The notes beneath the pieces are model-generated. The model made no database searches, was not told the origin of the DNA, and worked only from the letters and a program-made list of their open reading frames with translations. A DNA stretch of 64,000 nt from the NCBI GenBank assembly GCA_949128115.1, contig OX421964.1, forward strand, positions 3,224,001 to 3,288,000, written 5' to 3'. Positions 10,871-22,790 of the stretch are shown piece by piece. Position 1 is the stretch's first letter; the number at the start of each line of letters is the position of its first letter. This stretch comes from Anaspis maculata. Taxonomy: Eukaryota; Arthropoda; Insecta; Coleoptera; Scraptiidae. The translations under genes and the position numbers were made by a program.

Positions 10871-11781
10871 TGGTTCGCATAAAGATACCGCATTTAATGA
10901 TTAAAGCAAGTCATTTTGTACAGTTATTCTTAAGACCTATTTGAACGATTTGGCCTGTAGGTCCTGAAAAAATTTCGATGCGGGTCCAAATTTGGGGGGG
11001 GGGGGGAGAAGTAAAAATAGGGAAAGATCTTAAAAATAATTCCTTGAGCTACAAATAGGTTTTTGATGTCGATACAGAGCTACTTTTCTCTAATTAGTAT
11101 GACTCAAGTACCCACCTCACGATGCCGCCACCGGAAGTCGAAGAATAGGCGCCATTTTGGAAAATAAATAAGTGAAATTCAGAAACCAAGAAAAGGTCTT
11201 GTGTGAGGTGTCTTTTCCAACGTTTTCTGGGTTGCTGAGTACGATTATGATAGGTAAAATACGATTTATGCTACGGGGTTGAAGAAACTAAAACTACCTA
11301 TGATCATTTGCCCTTAGCGAGTGACTATAAATTTGGCATTTTTTATTGGTTAATATTTTATTGGTATTTATCAACATTTTGTCTTGATTTAACCCATATT
11401 TCACCAATGACTACTGAACTACCAATGAACTAGGTTCTCGATTTTTTTTCGAAAACCCCGATTAACATTTTAGAGATCTCAACTAGATGAGGTCATTTGC
11501 AAAGCTCCAAACATTACTTTCAAACAGCTAACTATTGAAAATTGAGACTTTTCTTTTTCAAAATTTGGGTCATAAATCATTGAAAATTCGAGGTCCTTGC
11601 GAGCTCGTGTATGATCCCATTTTGTGAATAACATTTAGGATAAAATGAAAATTTGATTCCTGAATGATGATAACATCGGATGTAGAATAATGAAGCCGTT
11701 TATGAAATTTGATTATTTTTATGAAAATCTAAAAGAAAGCTGCATAAAATTGGATGGTGCGTATACGTATACGTATATGGT
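10871..11781. other. Loop spacer, no gene seen
   Basis: AT-rich sequence with a G homopolymer near 10992-11006 and a TATACG-type simple repeat near 11762-11778. No frame of note and no inverted partner was found elsewhere in the window. Confidence 0.5.
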
Positions 11782-12634
11782 AAAATTGTAATTGTAATTA
11801 TTGTAATTGTGTTTATTGTTTTTTAAATACATTTGTATTATAAACAAAGTAAAGTGGGGCAAAATGTGAAGTAAAACAAATTTAAATTAGACATATTCTA
11901 GAATTAATAAAATGAAATCAGGAGAATGAATTGATACAAAATAAAATAAAATAAAAGAAAACATAAACTGAAAAAGCAACAACGAACTAAATCTGCAAAG
12001 CTCAGAATGTGATACCATGGTATCAAAGAAAAACAGCCTCAGCAAGTGCCAAGCCCCCAGGGGTGAAAAAAGAACGGAGATCTCGACAAATACGCATTAC
12101 CACTTATTCATTTAGAGCAAACGATCGAAGCTTCATTGCTTCACCCATGAACCTGAAAACTGCGCAAGCGCCGGAGTAATTCAGATCGCGGAGCAGCAGG
12201 TGGTCTTCACCAGGTAAGTGAGACAATCTCCGTCTCAGGCCTCTGTACATGGAACACTCAAATAAAATGTGATTGATGCTTTCGGTCTTTTGTAGGTTAC
12301 ATATTGAGCATAACTCATTTTTCACTCTGTAACTCATACCGTTCACAAAAATACTCATGCCGAGAGAGTTCACCGTTCTCAGTTGAGTTATACATCTTCT
12401 ATAACTCAGAGGTATATGTAACTTGAGCAGATCACCCACCATATCCGGTCGACCCTCCGGTAATAAATGTTTATAAAATCACAGTGTTGACTCAGCAAAA
12501 TCCTATCCCAGTCCTCTCTTTTCAAAATCAAATCACACTTGTCTATGATTCCAGCGATATCCTGCCGCGAGACCGCGTACCCGGGCAGGTCTGTATCAGA
12601 ACGATTTCTCAGTAACTCACACAGTTGGCTATAT
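11782..12634 (-). pseudogene. LINE C-terminal region and 3' end (relic)
   Basis: Read on the minus strand, this continues the retrotransposon frame from 15185-15720 after the inserted foldback. A 112-codon frame (12104-12442) contains LSYRRCITQLRTVNSLGM and a Cys/His-rich segment, CSICNLQKTESINHILFEC, the CCHC-like knuckle found near the C terminus of many insect non-LTR retrotransposon polyproteins. The sequence upstream to 12634 continues in another frame with residues QLCELLRNRSDTDLPGY. The 3' end probably lies in the short tandem TAATTG-type tract near 11782-11810. Frameshifts and stops make it a dead copy. The clade is uncertain (CR1/Jockey-like grade). Confidence 0.72.
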
Positions 12635-15184
12635 AGTCCAGTAAAATGAGGCGATTTTTAGGCCAAAGTTGGAACAAATTAGGGGCAGGATGAAAAAAAT
12701 ATGACGATGTAGAGAATGAAAAACTGAATAAAGAAAACTAAACTTCCATTTCCAGTCATCCCGGGAACCATGGAAAAAAAATGGAGAAAATGGAAAAACA
12801 TGCGTCACGATCTTTCTTTTGAAACGGTGAGAGAACGGTGAAAGATGTGTAAAAACTGTCAGGGACAAAGTTGTAGGGAATTCAATAATCTACAAAAAAG
12901 TCCCTGGAGGCATATGTCTAACTTCTTTGGTTTAGCCGTTTATCGCAGTCAAAGTTGCGCGCCGGTCTAGTGAAGTGGAAAAACTGTCCGCGTGACCTTC
13001 CTTCTTGGATGCTGTGAGAACGACAAGAGATATCAAAAAATTGTGAGCGACAAAGTTGTAGAGAATTGAATGCTTCACTAGAAAATCTTCAAGGCCAATT
13101 ATTATCACTTCTAGTTCAGCCGTGAACCACGTTCGAAGTTGCGTGACAATCCTGTTGATAAAGTGGTTCTTCTGGAAAACTTACAAAAACCCTAAACTCG
13201 ATGAAAAAACTATGACAATGTAGAGGATAAAAAACTGGATCTAAAAAACCAAAGTTTCATTTCACACCGTTTTGGGGAATCTAAGAAAAAAAAAAAAAAA
13301 GTTGGAAAATAGTGATTTGCACTCCCAGCTTCCTCATTGAATACTGAAATAAACGTAATAAATATGGAAAATCTGAACAAACTAGCTTGTAGAGGATTAA
13401 ATCATCTATAGAAAATGCCGTGATGACATGTATGCATCTTTGTCGACTTAGCTGCGGAGCGCTATCAAAGTTGGGGTACATGACTAGTGACGCGTCGCAT
13501 ATGTAGTCAAACTGGCACGACGGACGTTGCGGTCATTGTTCAATTGAACATGATTGGATGATTTAAAAAAATTGCGTGCTTTGTTGAACGTCTGGTAACT
13601 ATTGTTGGAAATGTAACTCCGCGGATGAACGCTTTGTTGTGTATAAAGTTTCTTGTTTGGCAAAATTGAAGTCGTGAGTGTCACTGTACTATTTTCGTCA
13701 TGTTTTCATTCCAGAAATCTAGGACGAGAGACTAGGTTTCTAGGGAATTTCTGAATTTGTCGTTTCTAATCATATATTTATAAAATCGAAATAGTAGATA
13801 CGAAAATAGTATCGTGGCACTCAGGCTTAAAACTGAGAAAGTACTCGTATTTTGTAACACAATATGTATAATAATTGAAAAACGTGATTCACGTTAGATA
13901 ATGAGATGTTTTTTAACTGATTTCTGATGAACAATGATCATTCAACAACAACAACTGTCCACCTGAGCAATGGGGTTGGAAATTAAACATTTCTCTGTTG
14001 ATGCCTATTAGAACCCAGGATAACGTAGCTCTCGAAAATCTGCTACGGCTGATTTCCTGCAGATGCTTTAAAAACTGCGAGAAGCTTTGTGGGTGCAGAA
14101 AAGCTGACCTCAAGTGTACCAAGTTTTGCCACCACTGCCGTGGAACCACCTGTTCTCACGCTTCCTGCATTGTCGTTTCGGAAGACGATGATAATAACTA
14201 CAATGATAATTCTAACAATAAGTAGCTACCCAGACGTTAAACAAAGTACGCAATTTTTTCAAATCATTTAATCATGTTTTATAATCAATTAAACAATGAT
14301 CGCAACGTCGTGCCAGTTTCACCACATATGCGACGCGTCACGAGTCATGTACCCCAACTTTGATAGCGCTCCGCAGCTAAGTCGACAAAGATGCATTCAT
14401 GACATCACGGGATTTTCTATAGATCATTTAATCCTCTACAAGCTAGTTTGTTCAGATTCTCCATATTTATCACGTTTATTTCAGTATTCAATGAGGAAGC
14501 TGCGAGTGCAAATCACTATTTTTCAAGTTTTTATTTTTTTTTTCTCAAGTTTCCCGAAACGGTGTGGAATGAAATTTTGGTTTTTTACATCCAGTTTTTC
14601 ATCCTCTACATTGTCATAGTTTTTTCAACGAGTCTAGGGTTTTTGTAAGTTTTCCAGAAAAACCACTTTATCAACAGGATTGTCGCGCAACTTCAAACGT
14701 GGTTCACGGCTAAACTAGAAAAGATAATAATTGGCCATGAAGATTTTCTAGTGAAGCATTCAATTCTCTACAACTTTGTCGCTTACAATTTTTTGATATC
14801 TCTTGTCGTTCTCACAGCATCCAAGAAAGAAGGTCACGCGGACAGTTTTTCCACTTCACTAGACCGGCGCGCAACTTTGACTGCAATAAACGACTAAACT
14901 GAAGAAGTTAGACATATGCCTCCAGGGACTTTTTTGTAGATTATTGAATTCCTTACAACTTTGTCCCTGACAGTTTTCACACATCTCTCACCGTTCTCTC
15001 ACCGTTTCAAAAGAAAGATCGCGGCGCATGTTTTTCCATCTTCTCCATTTTTTTTCCATGGTTCCCGGGATGACTGAAAATGAAACTTTGGTTTCTCTTA
15101 TTTAGTTTTTCATTCTCTACATCGCTATATTTTTTTCATCCTGCCCCTAATTTGTTCCAAGTTAAATCCTTATTTTACTGGACT
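12635..15184. mobile_element. Foldback element inserted in a LINE, 2.55 kb
   Basis: The ends are AGTCCAGTAAAATGAGG at the left and the inverse of AGTCCAGTAAAATAAGG at the right. The arms 12635-13615 and 14215-15184 pair almost throughout. Each arm contains three variants of a module near 100 bp (about 12868-12965, 13049-13145, 13380-13475 and mirror copies), with TTTAGCCGT and CAAAGTTG as landmarks. The same module occurs in the outer arms of the giant foldback. The loop (13616-14214) retains the tail of a CXC-domain protein. Minus-strand LINE coding sequence lies on both sides, so the LINE was the target. No clear TSD could be fixed because the flanks are TA-rich. Confidence 0.85.
13938..14225 (+). 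pseudogene. CXC-domain protein C-terminal tail (relic)
   Basis: An open frame without a credible start encodes PPEQWGWKLN followed by a proline/Asn linker and a cysteine-rich segment: ISCRCFKNCEKLCGCRK, then ADLKCTKFCHHCRGTTC, ending in an acidic Asn-rich tail and a stop at 14223-14225. The spacing of cysteines (CxC, CxxxC, CxC, C, CxxC, C) matches the tesmin/TSO1-like CXC zinc-binding tail at the C terminus of many uncharacterised, repetitive insect and cnidarian proteins. The stop falls exactly where the right arm of the foldback begins. The simplest reading is that a full-length element encoded a protein ending in this tail and internal deletion removed the rest. It could also be host sequence captured into the loop. 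Confidence 0.75.
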
Positions 15185-15720
15185 AATACCAGTTATACCT
15201 GGAACTATTCGTAGAGGAACCATGCAGGGAGACCAGTCTATCCAGAGCAATCCTGGGATATCTTTGATCTGACATATTCGAAATTCCATTAATGAACGTT
15301 AGCGCTTGTTTGATGAATATAAGAACATTGCTTGGCAAGGAAGTTTCAGTTCTCAAGACATATCCCGGAGTCGAATTATGCAAATATAAGAGATTCTTAA
15401 CAAAGCTATTTTGAACGGACTCCAGTCTCCCTGCATTTCCAAGACCCCAGATACAACCACCGTAGGTGAATGACGGTATTACTACCGATTCAAACAATTT
15501 CATAATAGCCATTCATGTATTTTGGCCGAATTGATGACATTTATTAGTGAGGCCGAAGCCAGTTTGGCCTTCTGTGTTCTATGTTTAAACGCTTCATTAA
15601 ACAGACCAGTGTTTTGGAATTTGATTCCCAGATATTCATAGCTCTTAACAATTTTAATCTTTGAGTTATCACCAATGGTAAAATCCACTACCTGAATGCC
15701 GAACTTGTGTTCAGCAATGA
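15185..15720 (-). pseudogene. LINE reverse-transcriptase C-terminal relic
   Basis: Two adjoining minus-strand frames give FTIGDNSKIKIVKSYEYLGI with a downstream AFKHRTQKAKLASASL, then AIMKLFESVVIPSFTYGGCI, SVQNSFVKNLLYL and STPGYVLRTETSLPS. The YEYLG, YGGCIWG and TPGY positions are characteristic of the region after the catalytic core of insect non-LTR reverse transcriptases. The join near 15500 is a frame change. The coding sequence is cut at 15185 by the foldback and resumes at 12634. The 5' part, including the catalytic Asp motifs, is absent, so this is a 5'-truncated insertion. Confidence 0.8.
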
Positions 15721-15873
15721 ACTCTCACTGTATGATGGCGATATAAGACGAACGTGACTATACATTGAAATTTTTTGCTTTTTCTAGAAGACCGTCAATA
15801 AAATCAGCCAATGAAAATTTTTGTGACCAAATGGCCTAACGGTGTATCGTTTAGTGGGTGGGTATAAACTATA
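15721..15873. other. Short flank between LINE relic and palindromic element
   Basis: AT-rich sequence without a frame. It includes the TA at 15872-15873 that immediately precedes the CAGGG terminus. Confidence 0.4.
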
Positions 15874-18800
15874 CAGGGTGTCCCATAATTAGCGTGCAAT
15901 ACTTCACCAGCAGATTTTACGCCTGAAGATCATGAACATAAGTCGAAAAATGCTTTATAAGCGAGCTACAGCCCTCTAAAAGTAATACCCTGAAGATGGT
16001 TTTTATTTAATATTTTCGAAACTGTTGACAGCAGTATCAAGAAATTTCGCACATTGGCCAATCTTTTGATGCCTAATAATATGCAATGATAATAATTTCA
16101 AAATTCTATCCAGAAATGGGTCAGACTGTGGGGGGTGGGGGGTAAAATCGCCCCAACTTTTTCATGTGTCGTTTTTTTTTGCAACTTTAGCATGAAGTTA
16201 TGAAACGTCGAAGCATTTTGCATGAAAAAGGTCCTCCTGTTCAACTCCGATAGGAAGCACCGTTCTCGAGTAAAATCGATTCGAAAATTACCTTACTTGT
16301 CATAAAAATTCATAATGAAATTACAAAAAGGAAAAAATTGAGTTTAGGCCATGGAACACGACTACTATGTTTGAGGAAAAATGATTAAAACAGCGTGACA
16401 GATTCATGAAATAAGTGACAGTGTGAGTGTGTTTGAAACTTGTGTTAAGGAGGTTTCTGATGCGACTAAAAAAGTTGTTGACGGGAATAGGTTTTATATA
16501 ATTTTTTTCGTCAAGTAGAAACTCCTCCAAGAAAAAAATGTACGGGCATTGCTATCAAATTTTGTAGATTTCAAAAAAAAATTGAAAATTTTTAATTTTG
16601 ATTTTTGAAAATTCAAAAACTAGATAGCATCGACAATGCATCTTTTCCCAAGAAAGTCGCATGCCAAATTTGAACTTTCTATTTTCAAAAAAAAGGTACC
16701 AAAAATGTTTTCTACTAATTCACTTTTTCATGTCTACGAGAAATCTCTTGATTTTGCAGTAGTAAGTTTATTCGTTGTTGACCGATTTTGGGAAATGAGC
16801 GTTCTTGTTGAAGCTAAAGGCTCAGGTCACAGGGATTAAGGAACGGAATCGACTTTGGATGAAAATTCTGGAAAAAGGACCGAATCAAAAGTAACCTAAA
16901 TATGGAGCACCCTACAAATCAGGTTCAGGGAAAGAAGTGAACAAAAATCAACTTGCCATCAAACAGACTATTTTTTCCGAACATTTTGATGTTTTTTTCG
17001 ATTCTCTTAGATAAAAATTGTCTGTGCGGGACCAAGTCTACAAATTCACTTTTCAGAAGATGATAAAATGGACCTACCTCGACTGAAAATGCACATAACC
17101 TAGGTTACGTTCTTATTGGCGGATGTTTCCTCCACAATTAAAGGGATAGACACCAGTTCTGATCTCCGTAACCTTAGTATATTGGAAATAGAATATCTGC
17201 TGGAATTAATTCAAACAAGAACGATTTTTTTACCATGGCTAGCTTTCAGTTCCCTCTTCAACATATCAAAAGTCCTCAACTCTAGGACTGCTACAAATTA
17301 GTATACAGTGTGAAAGTTTATTATTTTTCTTTATTTTCTTTCTTTCTCAAAAAACTGATTACTAAAAAAAACGGTTTTAGGCTAGTTTGATAGGCCATAG
17401 TCTCCCAATAAACATAAGAAATATACTACTCAGCAACTGCTGTGTATCAAGTTACAGGGTGAAAACTATTTTTCATCTTCAATTTTTTTTCTCAGTGGAA
17501 CTGATCTAGATTGAAGCCGGTTCCAGTTCTTTTGCAAGCTTATAATGTCATACTGAACATACAGGGTTATTCAAAAGTCCGGAATAAAATTCATAATTTT
17601 TTTCCATATTTATTTCGGAAAAAACGCTCGAACAGGTCGATTTTTAAAAACGGTAAGCCGTTTTTTCCTGACACGTGTCATGTTCTACCGTCAACCCCCT
17701 AACCCCAAGCCACCCTTAGTATTTTTTTTCAAATGGCATCCTATGGCTTGTGGGGGCTCGTTGGAAAGCTTGTCAAAAACTCTATTCAGATTTGCCATTG
17801 AAAATTGGATCGGACGCTTCACCATGAAGTTTTGAGGAACCCCAGTTTTACTTAAGAGTCCGGAATAAAATTCATAATTTTTTTCCATGTTTATTTCGGA
17901 AAAAACGCTCGAACAGGTCGATTTCTAAAAACGGTAAGCCGTTTTTTCATGACACGCGTCATGTTCTACCGTCAACTCTCTAACCCCAAGCCACCCATTT
18001 GCCGGGTGCCATTTGAAGGAAAATACTAAGGGTGGCTTGGGGTTAGGGGGTTGACGGTAGAATATGACACGTGTCATGGAAAAATGGCTTACCGTTTTTA
18101 GAAATCGACCTGTTCGAGCGTTTTTTCCGTAATGAATATGGAAAAAAAATATGAATTTTATTCCGGACTGTTAAGTAAAACTGGGGTTCCTCAAAACTTC
18201 ATGGTGAAGCGTCCGATCCGATTTTCAATGGTAGATCTGAATAGAGTTTTTGACAAGCTTTCCAACGAGCCCCCACAAGCCATAGGGTGCTATTTGAAAA
18301 AAAATACTAAGGGTGGCTTGGGGTTAGGGGGTTGACGGTAGAACATGACACGTGTCATGAAAAAACGGCTCACCGTTTTTAGAAATTGACCTGTTCGACC
18401 GTTTTTTCCGAAATAAATATGGGAAGAAATTATGAATCTTATTCCGGACTTTTGAATAACCCTGTATAAAAAGGATACATTTCTGCAACTGCTGCTTTTC
18501 AATTTACAGGGTGAAAAATCATTTTCACGTTTCAATTTTTTTCTTGGTGAAATTGGCTCACACATCATTTCGACTGATTCTTCTGTAAACTTGAAGTTTC
18601 TAGTCAAACATATCAAAATAATACATTTCTGCTACAGCTATGTTTTTTTAACAAAGGGCCCCGCACGATTCTTATGGGAAATGGGTCTCGGTCAAATTCC
18701 CTAATTTTTTTATATGTTGTAGCCCAATTTGACACGAGCCAAAAACAATCGTCCGTTACCCAAAAAAATGGACAGTTTTTTTTTCTATAAGGGGTTGAAG

Positions 18801-21643
18801 ATGGGTTATTTCAAGGTAAAAAAATATGTTCCAACGTAAGTGAGAACATTTCAACGTCTTTTTTAACACATATGGCTCATGACAATTCCCTTTTTCTTTT
18901 GTGAAAAAATCAACCCCCTCCCTCACCCCCAACCCCTACTTGTTGGTATCAAATTCGAAATTACGTTTGAAAGTCATGCAGATGGTTCTATTTTGTCGAA
19001 TTACTAATTTTGGCAAATTTTTTTTTTCCAACCCCCGAATAGGGGGTGGGGTTGAAAAAAAAAACCATCGGTCAATTCGGCTGAATTTCTGATATTGTGC
19101 TTTACCAGTTACGCTAAACAAGATTACCAAGGGAAAACTCATTCGTATGACCAGTTTCTACCCCACAGAGGGTTGAAGTTGACTATAATGACTCATAAAA
19201 CATTCTTCCATGTCATAAACAAAATGAATGAAAATAGTGGACTTTCATATTATCTTGTTTTGTAAAAATGCCTATCCTTCAAAAATAATTTCAACCCCGT
19301 CTCTCATCCCCTATCCTTGTTTCTGAACATCATATTCGAAATAAATCTTGAAAATGAAGGAGAAGGTCTACGGTCGGATTCTCTGCATCTGATTATGAAT
19401 CCCCTCTCAAAATTCACTTTCACTATTATGCTTATGTTAGCACCCTTACAGCAGGGTGAGACATACATTTGATTGAATAATTTTTTGCCTGGATTATTAT
19501 TAAAAATATTGGTGTTCCTATCAAGTCTCAACTTTACAGCAGGTTAATTATGTTTACCTGTACCTACATAGTTCCTAACTTTTTTCTTTTGTACGGATAC
19601 ACCTCTACTTATAGTTTAGATTTAAGAATTTTATGTCATTTGGAGCGAAAGCTGCTCAATCAAAGCAAAATATTATGTCACACTCTAATTCTAGCTACTG
19701 CGACTATTTGAAGGATGAAATAAAATTGATATAATTTCCAAGATTTGTTTCGAATATGATGTTCAGAAACAGGGATAGGGGATGAAGGACGGGATTGAAA
19801 GTATTTTTGGAGAATAGACATTTTTACGAAACAAGATGATATGAAAGTCCACTATTTCCATTCATTTGGTTTATGACATGGAAGAATGTTTTATGCGTCA
19901 TTATAGTCAACTTCAACCCTCTGTGGGGTGGAAACTGGTCATACGAATGAGTTTTCCCTTGGTAATCTTGTTTAGCGTAACTGGTAAAGCACAATATCAG
20001 AAATTCAGTCGAATTGACCGATGGTTCATTTTTCAACCCCACCCCCTATTTGGGGGTTGGAAAAAAAATGTGTGCCAAAATTGATAATTCGACAAAATAG
20101 AACCATCTGCATGACTTTCAAACGTAATTTCGAATTTGATACTCACAAGTAGGGGTTGGGGGTGAGGGAGGGGGTTGATTTTTTCACTAAAGAAAAAGGA
20201 AATTGTCATGAGCTATATGTGTCAGAAAGGACGTTGAAATGTTCTCACTTACGTTGGAACATATTTTTTTACTTTGAAATAACCCATCTTCAACCTCTCA
20301 TAGAAAAAAAACTGTCCATTTTTTTGGGTAACGGACGATGGTTTTTCGCTCGTGTCAAATTGGGCTACAACATATAAGAAAATCAGGGAATTTGACCGAG
20401 ACCCATTTTCCATAAGAATCGTGCGGGGTCCTTTAAATGTTTGGGTATATTTGGGTATATTGCATCAAAAATTCAAAAAATCTTGGAACGCAACCAAACA
20501 TTTAAATTTGTAAATAAAACCGTAGCTATAGCAGAAATGTATTATTTTGATATGTTTGACTAGAAACCCCAAATTTACAGAAAAACCAGTCGCAATAGTT
20601 GTGTGAGCCGATTTCATCAAGACAAAAATTGAAACGTGAAAATGACTTTCCACCCTGTAAATTGAAAAGCAGCAGATGCAGAGATGTGTCCTTTTTATAT
20701 TTTCAGTATGACATCATAAGCTTGTAAAAGAACTGGAACCGGCTTCGATCTAGATCAGTTCCACTAAGAAAAAAAATTGAAGATGAAAAATAGTTTTCAC
20801 CCTGTAACTTGATACGCAGCAGTTGCTGGGTGGTATATTTTTTATATCTTTATTGGAAGACTATGGCCTATCAAACTAGCCTGAAACCGTTTTTTTCGGT
20901 CATTAGTTTTTCAAGAAAAAAAGAAAGTGAAGAAAAATAATAAACTTTCACCCTGTATACTGATTTGTAGCAGTCCCAGAGTTGAGGACTTTTGATATAT
21001 TGAAGAAGGGACTGTAAGCTTGCCATGGTAAAGAAAATCGTTTTTGTTTGAATTAATTCCAGCAAAGCACCTATTTTTTTATATTTCCAATATACTACCC
21101 TAGGCTACGTTCATTTTTAGGTGAAAAACGTCCGCTATTTCTCTTTAGAAACATCCATTTGTGATTTGGGTTCCTTACCGACAATTTTTGCTCCATACAA
21201 ATGAGAAATACTTGGAAATGTTTGGGAAGAATGGTTTGTTTGAAAACAGGTTGACCTTCCCTTAACCGGATCTCTAGGAAGTAAGTAATTTGAGTCACTT
21301 TTGATTCAATTCCTTTCCCAGAATTTCTATACAAAGTTAATTCCGATCCTCTATCCTTCTGACCTGAACCTTCAGCTTCAACAAGAGCCCTCATTTTCCA
21401 AAATCGGTCAACAACGAAGAAAGTTATTACTGCAAAACCAAAAAGCTACATTTTTGAGATCGCCCTGTAATGGGGGGAAATAGACCCAAAATTCTGAAAA
21501 CCGCCCCGAAGTAATGAAACAAACTCTCCCCTGAAACACTTGGAAAAAAACAAAGACCATTTTTTTGTGAAATGGGAGCTGTTTTTTTTTATTTCTTTAT
21601 TTCTATATTTTTCTATTTCTGGAGTACCTGATTAAGCGCCCTG
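15874..21643. mobile_element. Palindromic CAGGG-ended element, 5.8 kb
   Basis: The ends are CAGGGTGTCCCATAATTAG and the reverse complement of CAGGGCGCTTAATCAGG, each next to TA (15872-15873, 21644-21645). The arms pair strongly from about 16740 to 19350 against 19735 to 21430. Examples are TTGTTGACCGATTTTGG near 16780 versus CCAAAATCGGTCAACAACG near 21397, and a CCCCGCACGATTCTTATGG segment near 18660 versus 20415. The non-palindromic loop is about 19350-19735. TA flanks and CAGGG ends suit a Tc1/mariner-like non-autonomous element, but the outermost 500 bp of each arm are diverged. No transposase was seen. Confidence 0.72.
17562..18464. mobile_element. Nested Tc1/mariner-like palindromic MITE, 903 bp
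   Basis: Perfect terminal inverted repeats (TIRs) begin CAGGGTTATTCAAAAGTCCG, flanked by TA. The opposite arm of the host palindrome (about 20690-20712) is uninterrupted and shows that exactly one TA was duplicated. Internally the element holds repeated blocks GGAATAAAATTCATAAT and CGAACAGGTCGATTT, two per half and inverted about a centre near 18010, so it is a doubled palindrome. The matching 65-67 codon frames in each half are by-products. Confidence 0.9.
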
Positions 21644-21839
21644 TATAATTAATACGAAGCAACTGTATGAAAAATGACCCACGACATGTTGTAGCTTGAT
21701 ACGAGAGCTAATCAGAAAACAAAAACATATTCAAAATAGTTACTCATTCCAAAGCTATGCCACTTTGAATGCGACTGAAATTTCTGGGTGGCCCATTTCA
21801 ATTGGAGCGCTGTTTATTACGACACCATCATTATGTACG

Positions 21840-22187
21840 AAGAAGAACAATACGGTGAAAAAATTTCAGCATGAGGAGTGCTTTCGAGTAGAAAAAGAAT
21901 TATTCTGATCGAACCACCACAAGCCGATATACAAACGATTCCAAGAGATCAAGGGTGTCCATCTTTGAGGCCGCCACCTCTCGTTCCTGCACGACTCTTC
22001 AAGTGGCCATTTTTCTAGAAAACTTTGTTTTGACCTTATCTATGACCACAGCAAAAAAGCATGTCACAATTATAACGGGCACCGTGTCAGCTTCATGTGT
22101 CAAAACCCGCACGAAAGCAAAATAGCAATTCATGTCGTTCAACTTTGAGACGCTCTGACGGCTAAACTAAAGAAGGAAGCCCTATGC
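21840..22187. repeat. Inner right arm of the giant foldback
   Basis: Inverted copy of 10502-10870, recognisable by CACAATTATAACGGGCACC and GCAATTCATGTCGTTCAAC. It ends with the 9-bp GCCCTATGC that precedes the insertion at 22188. Confidence 0.85.
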
Positions 22188-22502
22188 CAAGGCTGGTCGA
22201 CGTTATGTTGTACTATAGGTTGCCTCATCCAGTTTATGAGTGACGTCACAAGATACCCTCCGGGAACTTGATTTTGGCTGAAACTGATGTCGCTTTTTTC
22301 GTTTGACATTTCGGATCTTATTTCGACGGAAATCCACCAAATTTCTGAACTGGACGAGAAATGGTTGATGCACATTCAACGATTGGTGGTTTTTAAATGA
22401 ATCGGGCATGCTTTTATCCACCAAAACACAATTTGAACCGCCGAACTGTCAAGACCAAAAACAAGGCGATAACGTTATCACGAGGTGAAGCGGACCGCGC
22501 AT

Positions 22503-22578
22503 CTGTCACCGGGTAGCTCATTGGTTAAGAACCTGACTTTCAACAGGAAGGTAGTGGGACCGAACCGCAGCCGTGCCG
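22503..22578 (+). other. tRNA-like segment in MULE arm
   Basis: Contains GGGTAGCTCATTGGTTAAGA, matching an RNA polymerase III A box (TRGCNNARYNGG), then a CTGACTTTCAACAGG anticodon-arm-like stretch. The T-arm-like segment is GGGACCGAACC here and GGGATCGAACC in the mirror copy. The anticodon stem lacks one base and the acceptor stem does not pair well. It is a tRNA-derived relic or a chance pol III promoter, not a functional tRNA. Confidence 0.5.
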
Positions 22579-22713
22579 AACTTTTTTTTCTTCAAAAACA
22601 CCCAAATTGCGATTTTAAAAATTAGAAAGAGAAAACAAAGTTCAAATTAGTGTTGCCCAACTCATATTTAATTTTAAAAATCACAATTTGGGCGTTTTTG
22701 AAGAAAAAAAAGT

Positions 22714-22790
22714 TCGGCACGGCTGCGGTTCGATCCCACTACCTTCCTGTTGAAAGTCAGGTTCTTAACCAATGAGCTACCCGGTGACAG
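22714..22790 (-). other. tRNA-like segment, mirror copy
   Basis: Inverted copy of the segment in the other arm, with a GGTTCGATCCC string on the plus strand that resembles a pol III B box. The two copies face each other about 140 bp apart. Confidence 0.5.

Noticed and set aside
22503..22790. Functional tRNA genes
   Set aside because: The anticodon stem is short by one base, the acceptor stem does not pair, and the B-box-like string is in the wrong orientation or mutated. Kept only as tRNA-like segments.
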